A stretch of 64,000 nucleotides of DNA from Actinospica robiniae DSM 44927. GTDB lineage: Bacteria; Actinomycetota; Actinomycetes; Streptomycetales; Catenulisporaceae. Shown in pieces: positions 33,608 to 42,791 of this stretch (the first letter of the stretch is position 1; each line of letters opens with the position of its first letter). The stretch is taken from NCBI RefSeq assembly GCF_000504285.1, contig NZ_KI632511.1:307372-371371 (forward strand). The letters run 5' to 3'. The notes beneath the pieces are model-generated. The model had not been told where the DNA came from, searched no databases, and saw only the letters and a list, made by a program, of their open reading frames with translations. The position numbers and the translations under genes are program-made.

Positions 33608-36094
33608 TCAGGGCACGAGGCTGAACGCCTGCGATGCGGTGCCGTTGCAGGCGTACTGCGCGAGCTGGGCTCCACTGCTGGTCGAGGGAGTGCCTATGCA
33701 GAGGCCTGAATTGTCCGCGTTGAACGTGTAGTAGCCGGAGTACTGGAGGGTCGAGGAGAAGAGCGCGTTGGTGTTGCCGGTGCCGCCGTAGTTCCAGGTC
33801 TGGAGCGTCGCTCCTTGGCCGGTGGCCGCGATTCCGCCGGTGATGTTCCAGCTCTCGCCTTCGGACTGCGAGTTCTCGTTGACCACTTCGTAGTAACCGC
33901 TGACCGACGTCGGGACGAACTGCCACCTCTGGCTCGTGGCCCCGGTACAGGCCGACTGCTGCACGGCGGTGCCGTTGGCGGTCGAGGCGCCGGCGGCGGT
34001 CGCGCACAGACCAGAGCCCTCATTGACGACCTGGTACCACGACGAACTGTTGATGCCCGAGTTGGGCACGAGCTTGAAAGCCTGAGCAGTGCTGCCGTTG
34101 CACGTGTTCTGCACGAGCTGAACCCCACTGCTGGTGGAAGGGGCGCCGATGCACAGACCCGAGTTGTCGGCGGCGAAGGTGTAAGTGCCGGAGCTGCCGA
34201 GCTTCGCGTTGAACAGCGCGTTGGTGTTGCCGGTTCCGCCGTAGTTCCAGGTCTGGAGCGGGACTCCCTGCCCGGTCGCCCCGACCCCGCCGGTGATGTT
34301 CCAGCTCTCGCCTTCGGACTGCGAGTTGTCGTTGACCACTTCGTAGTAGCCGCTGACCGAGGTCGGCACGAACTTCCACAGCTGGCTGGCCGAACCGGTG
34401 CACGCTGACTGGTTCACGGCGGTGCCATTGGCGGTCGAGCCACCCGCGGCGGTCGCGCACATACCAGAGGCCTGGTTGACGACTTCGAACCACGACGAGG
34501 TCACGCCCGACGCGGCGAAGCTCATGTTGTGGACGTTCCAGCCGCCGTTGTCCTCGTCGAGCACCAGCGTCTGGGTGCCTGCGGGCAGCGTGAGCGTGGC
34601 GGTCACCGTGGTCCAGTTCTGCCAGCCCCCGGTGGCCGGGACGTTGATGTTGCCGGTGAGGTTGGTTCCCGACAGGTTGGCTATGTGGAGGCCGTCGGTG
34701 ACGCCGCTGGGCGAGGCCAGGCGCATGCTCACCGTGTAGGTGCCCGCGCCGGCCGCGTCGACGGTGTACCGGAATCGCTGCCCGCTACCCGTCCAGCCGA
34801 GGTCGTACGCGGCGCCCGTACCGGTCGTGCCGGTGGTGTCGCCGGTCGTCTCCAGGTCCACGCCGTCGCTACGGTAGCTGTCGGCCGTGCCGTTGACCGA
34901 GCTGACGCTGTACCCCACGCCCTGTCCGCCGGTGTCGTAGTTGGCGGCCTGGACGGTGCCGGGCACTGCGGGCGCGCCGCCGCCGTAGGCGGCTTCGCCG
35001 GAGGGCGTCAGACTGTAGCCTGCGGCGACGATGTTCGCCTGGACCGCGCTCTGTGTGGCCTGGGACGGGAACCCGGCGACGTCGGCGGCCTCGAAGAACT
35101 CTCCGGTGCCCAGGCTGGTGTTGTCCCCGCCGGTGCCCAGTTCGATGGAGCTCTGGATCTTCATCGGGTTGTACCCGTTCGGCAGGGCGCCCGAATAGGT
35201 CTGGATCAGCCCGCCCGCCTGGGCGTCACCGTACTGCAGGGTCATGTTGGTCGACCCGTTGTTCTCCTCCCAGGCGCTGAGGAACGAGGCGTTCTCGCTC
35301 GGGTAGGCGGACGGGTTCGCCCCGGTGTTGCTGAAGTACATGCCGTTCTCGATGTCAGCGCCCACCCAGGGGCCGGGACCGGTGCAGTTGCCCGTCCAGC
35401 AGTCGGTGCCGTAGTAGATCGCGTTCATGGTCGCGTTGCCGTCATCCGAGTCGTTGGACTCGCCCTGGCCGAAGTCGAAGCAGCAACTGGCATCGGTCAG
35501 GTTCGAGGAGGTGACCATGTACAGCCCGTCCGCGGCGGAGCCGGTCGGCAGGTTGCGAGGAGAGTTGTCGCGGTAGCCGACGCCGAACTTGTCGACTTGG
35601 ATCCCGTACGCGGGCTGGCCTCCGACGTAGATCGGCAGCGCCTGTGCGGGTGCGCCGATGTCCGCGCCGTTGGCGCCGGGGCCCGCGTTCCCGCCGCCAC
35701 AGCCCGAGCAGGCGGTGCCGGGGGAGATCGGCATGTTGTTGGCGTTCGAGGTCTGATCGTAGAGTTCTGTGATGGTGCAGTTCGTGCCGGCGCAGAACGA
35801 GTTCTCCGGCGCCACGTTGACGACCCCGCCGGCCGACTCCAGGCCGACGTTGAGGTAGGTCGAGTCGGAAGCGCGCTGGACCTGGTAGAGCGGCCCGTCA
35901 TAGGCCCCGAACAGCGCCCGGGTGGTGCTGTAGGCGGCTTCGCACGGGGTGCCGCCGGAAGCGTAGATGTCGCAGGCCTCGGACGTGGCCGCGTGCGCGG
36001 TCGTGGCGCCGAACGCGAGGATGGCGCACGCGACCGTCAGCACGAATGCCGCGGCCAGCCCTGCCCATCGTCGGGGGAGGGTTATCGAGAACAT
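33608..36094 (-). CDS. Secreted GH54 alpha-L-arabinofuranosidase with CBM6/35-like and two CBM13 modules
   Basis: 828 residues. Sec signal peptide to about 35 (cleavage near TTAHAAT). GH54 catalytic domain 36-370: CDIYASGGTPCEAAYSTTRA and LFGAYDGPLYQVQR, with many paired Cys. Likely catalytic carboxylates are the Glu in GADIENGMYF and the Asp in TGGDNTSLG (by analogy with fungal AbfB; not aligned here). A beta-sandwich module about 373-525 (AANYDTGGQGVGY) is followed by two near-identical ricin-type CBM13 modules (530-675, 680-828). It releases arabinose from plant polysaccharides. It is 19 bases downstream of the TIM-barrel hydrolase gene, hence an operon. Confidence 0.9.
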   Translation of the reverse strand: MFSITLPRRWAGLAAAFVLTVACAILAFGATTAHAATSEACDIYASGGTPCEAAYSTTRALFGAYDGPLYQVQRASDSTYLNVGLESAGGVVNVAPENSFCAGTNCTITELYDQTSNANNMPISPGTACSGCGGGNAGPGANGADIGAPAQALPIYVGGQPAYGIQVDKFGVGYRDNSPRNLPTGSAADGLYMVTSSNLTDASCCFDFGQGESNDSDDGNATMNAIYYGTDCWTGNCTGPGPWVGADIENGMYFSNTGANPSAYPSENASFLSAWEENNGSTNMTLQYGDAQAGGLIQTYSGALPNGYNPMKIQSSIELGTGGDNTSLGTGEFFEAADVAGFPSQATQSAVQANIVAAGYSLTPSGEAAYGGGAPAVPGTVQAANYDTGGQGVGYSVSSVNGTADSYRSDGVDLETTGDTTGTTGTGAAYDLGWTGSGQRFRYTVDAAGAGTYTVSMRLASPSGVTDGLHIANLSGTNLTGNINVPATGGWQNWTTVTATLTLPAGTQTLVLDEDNGGWNVHNMSFAASGVTSSWFEVVNQASGMCATAAGGSTANGTAVNQSACTGSASQLWKFVPTSVSGYYEVVNDNSQSEGESWNITGGVGATGQGVPLQTWNYGGTGNTNALFNAKLGSSGTYTFAADNSGLCIGAPSTSSGVQLVQNTCNGSTAQAFKLVPNSGINSSSWYQVVNEGSGLCATAAGASTANGTAVQQSACTGATSQRWQFVPTSVSGYYEVVNENSQSEGESWNITGGIAATGQGATLQTWNYGGTGNTNALFSSTLQYSGYYTFNADNSGLCIGTPSTSSGAQLAQYACNGTASQAFSLVP
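33611..34490 (-). repeat. Duplicated CBM13 modules in GH54 gene
   Basis: Two units of about 430 bases, highly similar in DNA. TCTCGCCTTCGGACTGCGAG and the CCGCCGTAGTTCCAGGTCTG block recur with the same spacing at about 33780-33880 and 34230-34330. Confidence 0.8.
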
Positions 36095-36113
36095 GTGTCA
36101 GCCTTCGTGGTCG

Positions 36114-39100
36114 TCAGGGGGCGTAGAGGGAGAATTCCGAGACCTGCGCGCCGTTCTGCACGCTGTTGGCCGTGAAGTTCAGCTGCACGTAGCGCTCGCT
36201 GGTGCCCGACGGCACCGTGATCGTGACGGTGTTGCCGCTGCTGGGGTTGAAGGTGTACGCCGCCGAGGAGACGAGCGTCGTCCACGTGCTGTCGTCGGTA
36301 CTGCCCAGGATCGAGAGTGTCTGGGTTCTGGTTTGCCAGGCGGACGACGGCGGCAGGTTGAGCACGACGGCGCCGATCGCTTGGCTGCTGCCCAGGTCCA
36401 CGGTCAGGGTCGAGGGCCAGGCGCCGTTGGTGCTCTCCCAGTACGTGCTCGTATTTCCGTCGTCTGCGTTGGCGGGCGCGTAGTTCTGGGTCGAGCTGCT
36501 CGCGCTGATCGGCCGGTTCAGCGCCAAATCAGGCTTCGGGCCCCCCGAATCGGCGGCGATGCCCCACACCTGGAACTCCGAGACCTGCGCGCCGTTCTGT
36601 ACGCTGTTGGCCGTGAAGTTCAGCCGCACGTACTGATCGGACGTGCCGGACGGCAGGTTGATGGTGACCGTGTTTCCCGTGCTGGGGTTGAAGGTGTAGG
36701 TCGCCGAGGCGACGATCGTCGTCCAGGTGCTGTTGTTGGTGCTGCCCAGGATCGAGAGCGTCTGGGTCCTGGTTTGCCAGGCGGATGACGGCGGCAGGTC
36801 GAGCACGACGTGGTTCAGCGCGTCGCTCGCGCCGAGGTTCACGGTCAGAGTCGAGGGCCAGGCGCCGTTGGTGCTCTCCCAGTACGTGCTCGTATTTCCG
36901 TCGTCTGCGTTGCCCGGCGCGTAGTTCTGCGTGGAGCTGCTGGCGCTGATCGGCGCATTGAGGGCGAGGTTGACGGACGTGCCGCCGCTGCTGGTTCCGG
37001 TGCCCGATAGAGCGACCGTCAGCGAGGCGTTCGTCGCGTTGCTGGCGACGGTAAGCGTTCCGGAAGCCGAGCCGGCCGCGGTCGGCGTGAAGGTGACATT
37101 CGCCGCGCAGGACGCGCCGGCAGCGAGCGCGCCGCCGCAGGTGTTCGTCGCGGCGAACGGGCCGGACGCGGCGACAGACGAGATCGTCGCCGTGGCGCTA
37201 CCGGTGTTGGTCAGGGTTACGGTCTGCGCGGCCGTGGTCGCGCCGACGCTCTCGCTGCCGAACGCGAGCGAGGTCGGCGACGCGCTCAACGTGGCGGTGC
37301 CGCCGCCGGAGCTCGTCGTCGACATCGTCACGTTGCTGACGATCAGCGGCTGGCTCGGCGCGGTGACCTGCAAGCGCAGATCGGCGCCCATGTTCTGGGC
37401 CTCGTCGAACTGAGCCCCGGTCAGCTGCACGTTCGCCGTGGCCCAGGTGCCGGTGCCCGGGCTGGAGACGGACGGGCCGGACTGGTAGGCGTTGGTCGGC
37501 GTGTCGTACTGCACCGCGAAGCCCTGCCCGGCCGACGCCCAGTAGGTGACCTGCATATTCACCGTCGAGGCGGTGGCCACCGCGCTGAACGGGTCGAGCT
37601 GCAGGTAGACGTTCGCGTCCGAGGAGCCGCTCTGCGCGAGCGTCCAGGTCTCCACCGCCGCCGTGCCGCTCTGGGTGAGCTGGGTCAGGTTGCCGTCAGC
37701 GCCCTGATTGGTCTGGCCGACGCCCAGGAACTGCAGGCCGCCGCTGGAGGATCCGGGCGTCGCGGTCACGTTGGTGGCACCGGTCTTAGAGGCCGGGCAA
37801 CTCGCCGACGCAGTTCCCGCCGGTGCGGCGCCGGCCACCACGTTCCAGAGGGTGAGTGAGGCCGCGGCGATGTTCGCCGACGCGCAGATCAGCCCGCTGG
37901 ACTGGACCGTCTGCGGTACAGCCGCGCCGGTCGCCGCGTTCACCAGGTGGTAGCTGCCGGAGTTGAGCTCGAGCCCGGTCGGGTTGATCGCGATCGGGCT
38001 GTTGTACGCGGTGCCGGAGGTGATGTCGGCCAGTGTGATCGTCGCACTGGTGTGGCTGCTCGCGACGGTCGGGATGGTCTGCAGCACGCCCGCGTTGGCC
38101 AGCAGCGCGTACGCGGGGGCATAAGCGGCCAGCTGGCCCTCCTGGGTGAGCACCTTGCCGCCGCCCGACTGATACGCGGTCAGGTTCGCGTCCACGCCGT
38201 TGAGCGGAAGCACCGCGGTGAACTGCGACAGACTCACCGCGCCGTTCGCGACTTCCTGGCTGGTGACGACCGCGAAGCCGGACTGATAGTTCTGCCACAG
38301 ATTCGTGATCTCGTCCTCGACGTTGTTCAGGTTGCCGCCCGGCGATCCGCCGTAGCCCTGCGAGACGTCGATGTAGACCGCGGCCGGCTGCTGCGGGTAC
38401 GAGCCGGACAGCCCCCGCAGTGTCGAGACCCAGTTGAGGTAGACCGGGAAGCCGACGGTGTCCTTCTGGGTGCCGTCGTGGATGAAGAAGTCCTCGCCGG
38501 CGCCGTTCGGCAGACCCATGGCGTAGCTGGAGAGCCACTGCACCGCCTGCGCCGCGAGCTGGCTGCTGTCGCTCGGCGCGGTCCACTCCTGCGCCAGCTT
38601 CACCCCGTACGCGCGGGCCAGGGAGCCGAGGGTGAGGGTCAGGCCGGGAGACTGCGCCGCGTCGTCGATGACTGCGACGTTGTACTTCTTGGCCAGCGCG
38701 AAGAAGGTGTCCGGGTTGTTCGCGTATGCGGGCGCGTTCGCCAGGTGGCCGCCGAAGTAGTAGTACAGCGGCGTGCTCGCGGTCACGTTCCGGACATCGG
38801 CGGTGAGCTGGTCGTACGTGGTCTGCACGCTCCAGGCGCGGAAAGCCTGGTAGACCGCCGCGAGCGACTGCCCGGGCGCGGCCGAAGGGACCTGGCTGAA
38901 GGACGAGTAGGACGTGCCGTAGTCCGTGTTGAAGGCGGCGATCGTGCCGTAGGTCGCGGGCAGGTACGTGTTGCGGAACTCGGCGACGTCCGCGGCCGCC
39001 CAGCCGCCCGCGCCACCGTTGACGTCCCACTGCGCGTCGAGGAATCCGTAGTCGAGGATCGAGCCGCCGTAGCCGGCCTCGTTCGCGATGTGCTGGACGG

Positions 39101-39569
39101 TGTCGGTCACGTAGGTGAAGTACTCGGACTGCTCGGTGGCGTCCCACCAGGCGGGGGCAGGGCCCTGCGTCCCGCTGCTGGTGGTCTCGAAGTCGGTGAT
39201 CCAGGGCGCGGGAGAGCCGCCCCAGCCCGATTGCCAGAAGATCGGGACCAGCTGGATCCCCGCTGCGGCCGCGTTCGCGAGTTCCTGGTCGATCTCGGTG
39301 AAGTTGAACGTGCCGACGGAGGGCTCGAGGGTGCCCCACGGCATGTTCAGTTCGGCGCTGTTGAGGCCGTCCGCCTTGAGCGCGGCGAAGCTCGCCTCGC
39401 TCCAAGCGGTGCCGTTGTTGTCGAAGTCGAGCTGGGTCGACCAGATCGGCGTCACCGGAGAGGACGCGGCGGTGGCGGGGGCGGCGAGGGCCACGCCGCC
39501 CGCCCCCAGTAAGCCGGCGACACCGGCTACGGCCGCGGCGCGCCGTAAAGATCGGATGTGATGGGACAC
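36114..39569 (-). CDS. Secreted TIM-barrel glycoside hydrolase-like protein with ASH domain and two CBM32 modules
   Basis: 1151 residues from GTG 39569 (AAGGAG upstream). Sec signal peptide (AAAVAGVAGLLGAGGVALAA). The N-terminal domain (about 35-480) resembles beta-galactosidase-type (GH42-like) barrels: LNSAELNMPWGTLEPSVGTF and AAGIQLVPIFWQSGWGG. An obvious Asn-Glu acid/base motif is missing (LDAQWD lies where it might be), so the family call is tentative. A choice-of-anchor/ASH-type Ig domain (about 755-850, SPTSLAFGSESVG) is followed by two nearly identical F5/8-C (CBM32-like) modules (865-1005, 1013-1151). First gene of an operon with the GH54 gene. Confidence 0.82.
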   Translation of the reverse strand: MSHHIRSLRRAAAVAGVAGLLGAGGVALAAPATAASSPVTPIWSTQLDFDNNGTAWSEASFAALKADGLNSAELNMPWGTLEPSVGTFNFTEIDQELANAAAAGIQLVPIFWQSGWGGSPAPWITDFETTSSGTQGPAPAWWDATEQSEYFTYVTDTVQHIANEAGYGGSILDYGFLDAQWDVNGGAGGWAAADVAEFRNTYLPATYGTIAAFNTDYGTSYSSFSQVPSAAPGQSLAAVYQAFRAWSVQTTYDQLTADVRNVTASTPLYYYFGGHLANAPAYANNPDTFFALAKKYNVAVIDDAAQSPGLTLTLGSLARAYGVKLAQEWTAPSDSSQLAAQAVQWLSSYAMGLPNGAGEDFFIHDGTQKDTVGFPVYLNWVSTLRGLSGSYPQQPAAVYIDVSQGYGGSPGGNLNNVEDEITNLWQNYQSGFAVVTSQEVANGAVSLSQFTAVLPLNGVDANLTAYQSGGGKVLTQEGQLAAYAPAYALLANAGVLQTIPTVASSHTSATITLADITSGTAYNSPIAINPTGLELNSGSYHLVNAATGAAVPQTVQSSGLICASANIAAASLTLWNVVAGAAPAGTASASCPASKTGATNVTATPGSSSGGLQFLGVGQTNQGADGNLTQLTQSGTAAVETWTLAQSGSSDANVYLQLDPFSAVATASTVNMQVTYWASAGQGFAVQYDTPTNAYQSGPSVSSPGTGTWATANVQLTGAQFDEAQNMGADLRLQVTAPSQPLIVSNVTMSTTSSGGGTATLSASPTSLAFGSESVGATTAAQTVTLTNTGSATATISSVAASGPFAATNTCGGALAAGASCAANVTFTPTAAGSASGTLTVASNATNASLTVALSGTGTSSGGTSVNLALNAPISASSSTQNYAPGNADDGNTSTYWESTNGAWPSTLTVNLGASDALNHVVLDLPPSSAWQTRTQTLSILGSTNNSTWTTIVASATYTFNPSTGNTVTINLPSGTSDQYVRLNFTANSVQNGAQVSEFQVWGIAADSGGPKPDLALNRPISASSSTQNYAPANADDGNTSTYWESTNGAWPSTLTVDLGSSQAIGAVVLNLPPSSAWQTRTQTLSILGSTDDSTWTTLVSSAAYTFNPSSGNTVTITVPSGTSERYVQLNFTANSVQNGAQVSEFSLYAP
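36116..36975 (-). repeat. Duplicated CBM32 modules
   Basis: Two units of about 430 bases with nearly the same DNA. For example CTCCCAGTACGTGCTCGTAT occurs at about 36436 and 36877 and GACCTGCGCGCCGTTCTG at about 36140 and 36582, a period near 442 bases. Confidence 0.85.
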
Positions 39570-39915
39570 CTCGGGCTCCTTCGCAGGGCACTGGCTGTGG
39601 GTCGCGGTGCACCGTGGAACGTAATCACCCGAGGGGTTTTCTGCAATATGCCGATGAGGACTTTGCCAATCATTGCTAGTGGATGAAAGATCCGCGCGGA
39701 TCAAGCGGGCGGCGTGGCACCCACACCCGGTACCGCGAGGTGGTGAGCGGCTGGAGCTCGAGCGGCTGTCGGTTCCCGAGCGAGGCGAGCATGTCGGTGG
39801 GAGCTCCTGGCGTTGTCTCGACTCTCCGGGCCGGCCTGGGAGCGGGCCGACACGTGCGGGTACCGGAAGTCGATCATGCTGGAGCACCGAGAGGGCGCAT
39901 TTGGCGCCCGCGTGT
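39570..39915. promoter_or_regulatory. Promoter region of the hydrolase operon
   Basis: About 345 bases between the divergent-looking end of the methyltransferase gene and the hydrolase start (both on the minus strand). An A/T-richer segment (TTTTCTGCAATATGCCGATG near 39637) may hold the operon promoter. No gene is supported here. Confidence 0.4.
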
Positions 39916-40662
39916 TCACGACGAGGCGGCGAGCAGAATCGTGTGGAAGCGCTCGGTGACGAGCCCGTCCGGGAACTGATCTGCCAGCAGCCGACGCTCC
40001 CGGGCGATGAAGTCTGGCATGGCGTCGCCGAGCTGTGCGATGTACGACCGGGACGCCACGTAGCGCAGGTACGTCTCCAAGTCGATCGTGCGCTGCCAGG
40101 CGAACGTGAGGGTCTGCGGGCTGAGCCCGGGGGTCTGGCCGTAGTCCTCGGTGATCTCGGTCTCGGAGAAGCGGCGCCAGCCGGGGGCGGCTTCGGCGAT
40201 GCGCTCGGCGTGCGCACGCTCCCAATCCGCCTCGTAGACCGTCTGGTTCCACCAAATCGCGAGCAGTCCGCCCGGTCGCAGGACACGTCGAGCCTCGGCG
40301 ACTGCCCGCGCCTTATCCATCCAGTGCCAGGCCTGCGCGCACGTGACTATGTCCGCGCTGCCGTCGGCGAACGGGAGCGCATGCGCACTGCCCTGGACGG
40401 CGCGGACGCCGGGCGAGCCGGCGGCGAGCTTGGCCAGCATGGCCGCGGAGAGTTCGAGGGCGACGACGTGCGCCCCGCGCTCGGCCAGTTGGCGCGAGGC
40501 GATGCCGGTGCCGGCGGCCACATCGAACACCAGGGCCCCGTCGAGGCGCACGGCCCCGAGGAGCCTGTCGAGGGTCTCGAAGAGCTCGGCAGGGTACTGC
40601 GGCCGGGCCGCGGCGTAGTCGCGCGCGGTGGAAGGGGAGTCGAACTTGGACACATCCGCCAT
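39916..40662 (-). CDS. Class I SAM-dependent methyltransferase
   Basis: 248 residues from ATG 40662 (GGAG upstream); an ATG at 40683 is an alternative. SAM-binding motif I is VFDVAAGTGIASRQLAERGA, followed by VVALELSAAM and the ADIVTCAQAWHWMD segment of UbiE/Tam-like methyltransferases, then RRVLRPGGLLAIWWN. Substrate unknown. Confidence 0.88.
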   Translation of the reverse strand: MADVSKFDSPSTARDYAAARPQYPAELFETLDRLLGAVRLDGALVFDVAAGTGIASRQLAERGAHVVALELSAAMLAKLAAGSPGVRAVQGSAHALPFADGSADIVTCAQAWHWMDKARAVAEARRVLRPGGLLAIWWNQTVYEADWERAHAERIAEAAPGWRRFSETEITEDYGQTPGLSPQTLTFAWQRTIDLETYLRYVASRSYIAQLGDAMPDFIARERRLLADQFPDGLVTERFHTILLAASS

Positions 40663-40815
40663 GCGCTCCACAGTAACGCGCATGAGCGTTCTCCAAAACA
40701 ATCTGTCGCGGGAACGATCCATGGCCTTGACGCCGCCTAGGAATAAGGCCAATACTTTTTAGTCGAACGCAGAGGCCGACGCGCAGCACGACGCAGTGTG
40801 GAGGGAACGACGCTC

Positions 40816-42051
40816 ATGGCGGCAACCGAACCCATCGTGATCATCGGAGCGAGTCTCGCGGGCGTGAAGGCGGCCGAAGCCCTGCGGGAGGCCGGCTACG
40901 CCGGCGCGATCACGCTGATCGGCGACGAGAGTGAGCCGCCCTACGAGCGGCCGCCGCTGTCCAAGCAGTACCTGATGGGCACTCAAGAACGCGGGAAGAT
41001 GTTCGTGCACGACCCGGAGTGGTACCGGGAGCAGCGCGTCGATCTGCTGCTCGGCAGCGCCGTCGAAGCGATCGACCGCGAGCGCGGCGCCGTCGTCCTG
41101 GCCGGCGGCCGTCGCCTCGCCTACGGCGAACTGCTCCTGACCACCGGCGCCCGGCCGCGTCGCCTCTCCGTCCCCGGCGCGGACGTCGAAGGCGTGTATT
41201 ACCTGCGCCACGTCGCAGACTGCGAACAGCTCCGGCACCTGTTCCAGACCGCCTCGCGGGTCGTGCTGGTCGGTGGCGGTTGGATCGGGCTGGAAGTCGC
41301 GGCCGCGGCCCGTGAGGCCGGAGTCGAGGCGACCGTGGTGGAGATGGACGCGCTGCCGCTCGGGCGCGTCCTCGGCCCCGAGATCGCGCGCGTGTTCGCC
41401 GACCTGCACCGTGAGCACGGCGTGGACCTGCGCACGGGCGTGCAGGTCGCTGAGATCCTGGGCGAGGGCGGTCGGGCGAGCGGGGTGCTGCTGGCCGACG
41501 GTACGCGTATCGAGGCTGACGCGGTGATCGTCGGCGTCGGCGCCGTCCCCAACGTCGAGCTGGCCGAAGCGGCCGGGCTCGTAGTCGACAACGGCGTCGT
41601 CGTCGATGCGTCCTTGCGTACATCGGACCCGCACATCTTCGCGGCCGGCGACGTAGCGAACGCCTTCCATCCCTTGCTGGGCAAGCACATCCGGGTCGAG
41701 CACTGGGACAATGCCCGCCGACAGTCGAAGGCTGCTGCGCAGGCCATGCTCGGCGAGGACGTCGCCTACGATCACGTGCCGTACTTCTTCACCGACCAGT
41801 ACGACCTCGGCATGGAGTACTCCGGACATATCGAGCCCGGCGGATACGATGAAGTCGTGGTACGCGGGGACCTGAGTGCCCGTAAGTTCGTCGCGTTCTG
41901 GCTCGACCGAGGACGCGTCAAGGCCGGCATGAACGTCAACATCTGGAACGTGAACAAGCAGATCCAGCGACTGGTGCGTTCCGGTGACGTCGTCGACAAG
42001 GGCAGACTCGCCGACCCGGACGTACCGCTGGACACCCTCAGCGCATCCTGA
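40816..42051 (+). CDS. FAD-dependent ferredoxin reductase-type oxidoreductase
   Basis: 411 residues. FAD Rossmann motif VIIGASLAGVKAAEALREAG, NAD(P)H motif VVLVGGGWIGLEVAAAAREA, FAD-binding IFAAGDVANAF and a C-terminal reductase dimer domain (FWLDRGRVKAGMNVN). Typical of ferredoxin or rubredoxin reductases that feed P450s or dioxygenases, but no ferredoxin or P450 is seen nearby. GGAGGG precedes the ATG. First gene of a likely operon with folE. Confidence 0.92.
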   Translation: MAATEPIVIIGASLAGVKAAEALREAGYAGAITLIGDESEPPYERPPLSKQYLMGTQERGKMFVHDPEWYREQRVDLLLGSAVEAIDRERGAVVLAGGRRLAYGELLLTTGARPRRLSVPGADVEGVYYLRHVADCEQLRHLFQTASRVVLVGGGWIGLEVAAAAREAGVEATVVEMDALPLGRVLGPEIARVFADLHREHGVDLRTGVQVAEILGEGGRASGVLLADGTRIEADAVIVGVGAVPNVELAEAAGLVVDNGVVVDASLRTSDPHIFAAGDVANAFHPLLGKHIRVEHWDNARRQSKAAAQAMLGEDVAYDHVPYFFTDQYDLGMEYSGHIEPGGYDEVVVRGDLSARKFVAFWLDRGRVKAGMNVNIWNVNKQIQRLVRSGDVVDKGRLADPDVPLDTLSAS

Positions 42052-42089
42052 CACGACGGCGCATCCCGACGGAAAGGCGGCTTCTCACG

Positions 42090-42791
42090 GTGAAAGCTCC
42101 GCAGCTGACGGCTCTGGTCAACGGCAAAGCCCTGCCGCGCCCCGACGACGAGGACGCCGCCTGGCCCGGCGTGCACCAGCGGCAGATCGACCCCGAACAG
42201 TGGGAGCGCTACGAAGCGAACCTGCTCGAGATATTCACGGCGCTCGGCATGCCGCCGGGCACCCCGGGCACCGAGGACACGCCGCGCCGATTCCTGCGCG
42301 CGCTCTACGACGCGACCAGCGGCTACGAGGGTGACGAGAAGCTGGTCACCACGTTCCCGACCGAATGCCACAGCGGTTCGGCTTCCCGCCTGAGCCAGAT
42401 CGTCGAAGGCCCGATCCCGTTCTACTCCCTGTGCGAACACCACGCGCTGCCGTTCCACGGCACCGCCTACCTCGGGTACATCGCGCACGAGCGTATTCTG
42501 GGCCTGTCCAAACTCACCCGCCTCGTGCGCCTGTTCGCCCACCGCCTCACGGTCCAGGAACGACTCGGCGAGCAGATCGCCGACGCACTCGAGCACATCC
42601 TGGCCCCGCACGGCGTCGCCATCCACATCGAGGCGGTGCATCTGTGCACCCAGATGCGCGGAGTGCGCGAACTCGACTCCAGCACCCGCACCTCGACCTG
42701 GCGCGGCGCCTACGCCGAAGACCCCAGCCTGCGCGCCGAGTTCTTCCAGCACCTGCAAGCTCCGTCGGGACCGGGCCGTGCCCGATACTGA
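42090..42791 (+). CDS. folE: GTP cyclohydrolase I
   Basis: 233 residues from GTG 42090. It converts GTP to 7,8-dihydroneopterin triphosphate. Zinc ligands are present: Cys and His in YSLCEHHALPF and the second Cys in VHLCTQMRGV. Also seen: EDTPRRFLRAL, GLSKLTRLVRLFAHRLTVQE and the C-terminal STRTSTWRGAY. It lacks the usual folP/folB/folK neighbours and overlaps a RibD-like reductase by 14 bases, so it may be a second copy feeding a specialised pteridine (inference). Confidence 0.95.
   Translation: MKAPQLTALVNGKALPRPDDEDAAWPGVHQRQIDPEQWERYEANLLEIFTALGMPPGTPGTEDTPRRFLRALYDATSGYEGDEKLVTTFPTECHSGSASRLSQIVEGPIPFYSLCEHHALPFHGTAYLGYIAHERILGLSKLTRLVRLFAHRLTVQERLGEQIADALEHILAPHGVAIHIEAVHLCTQMRGVRELDSSTRTSTWRGAYAEDPSLRAEFFQHLQAPSGPGRARY

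Noticed and set aside
34529-36175. 548-codon plus-strand frame opposite the GH54 gene
   Set aside because: Low-complexity antisense shadow; the minus strand encodes the signal peptide and GH54/CBM13 motifs.
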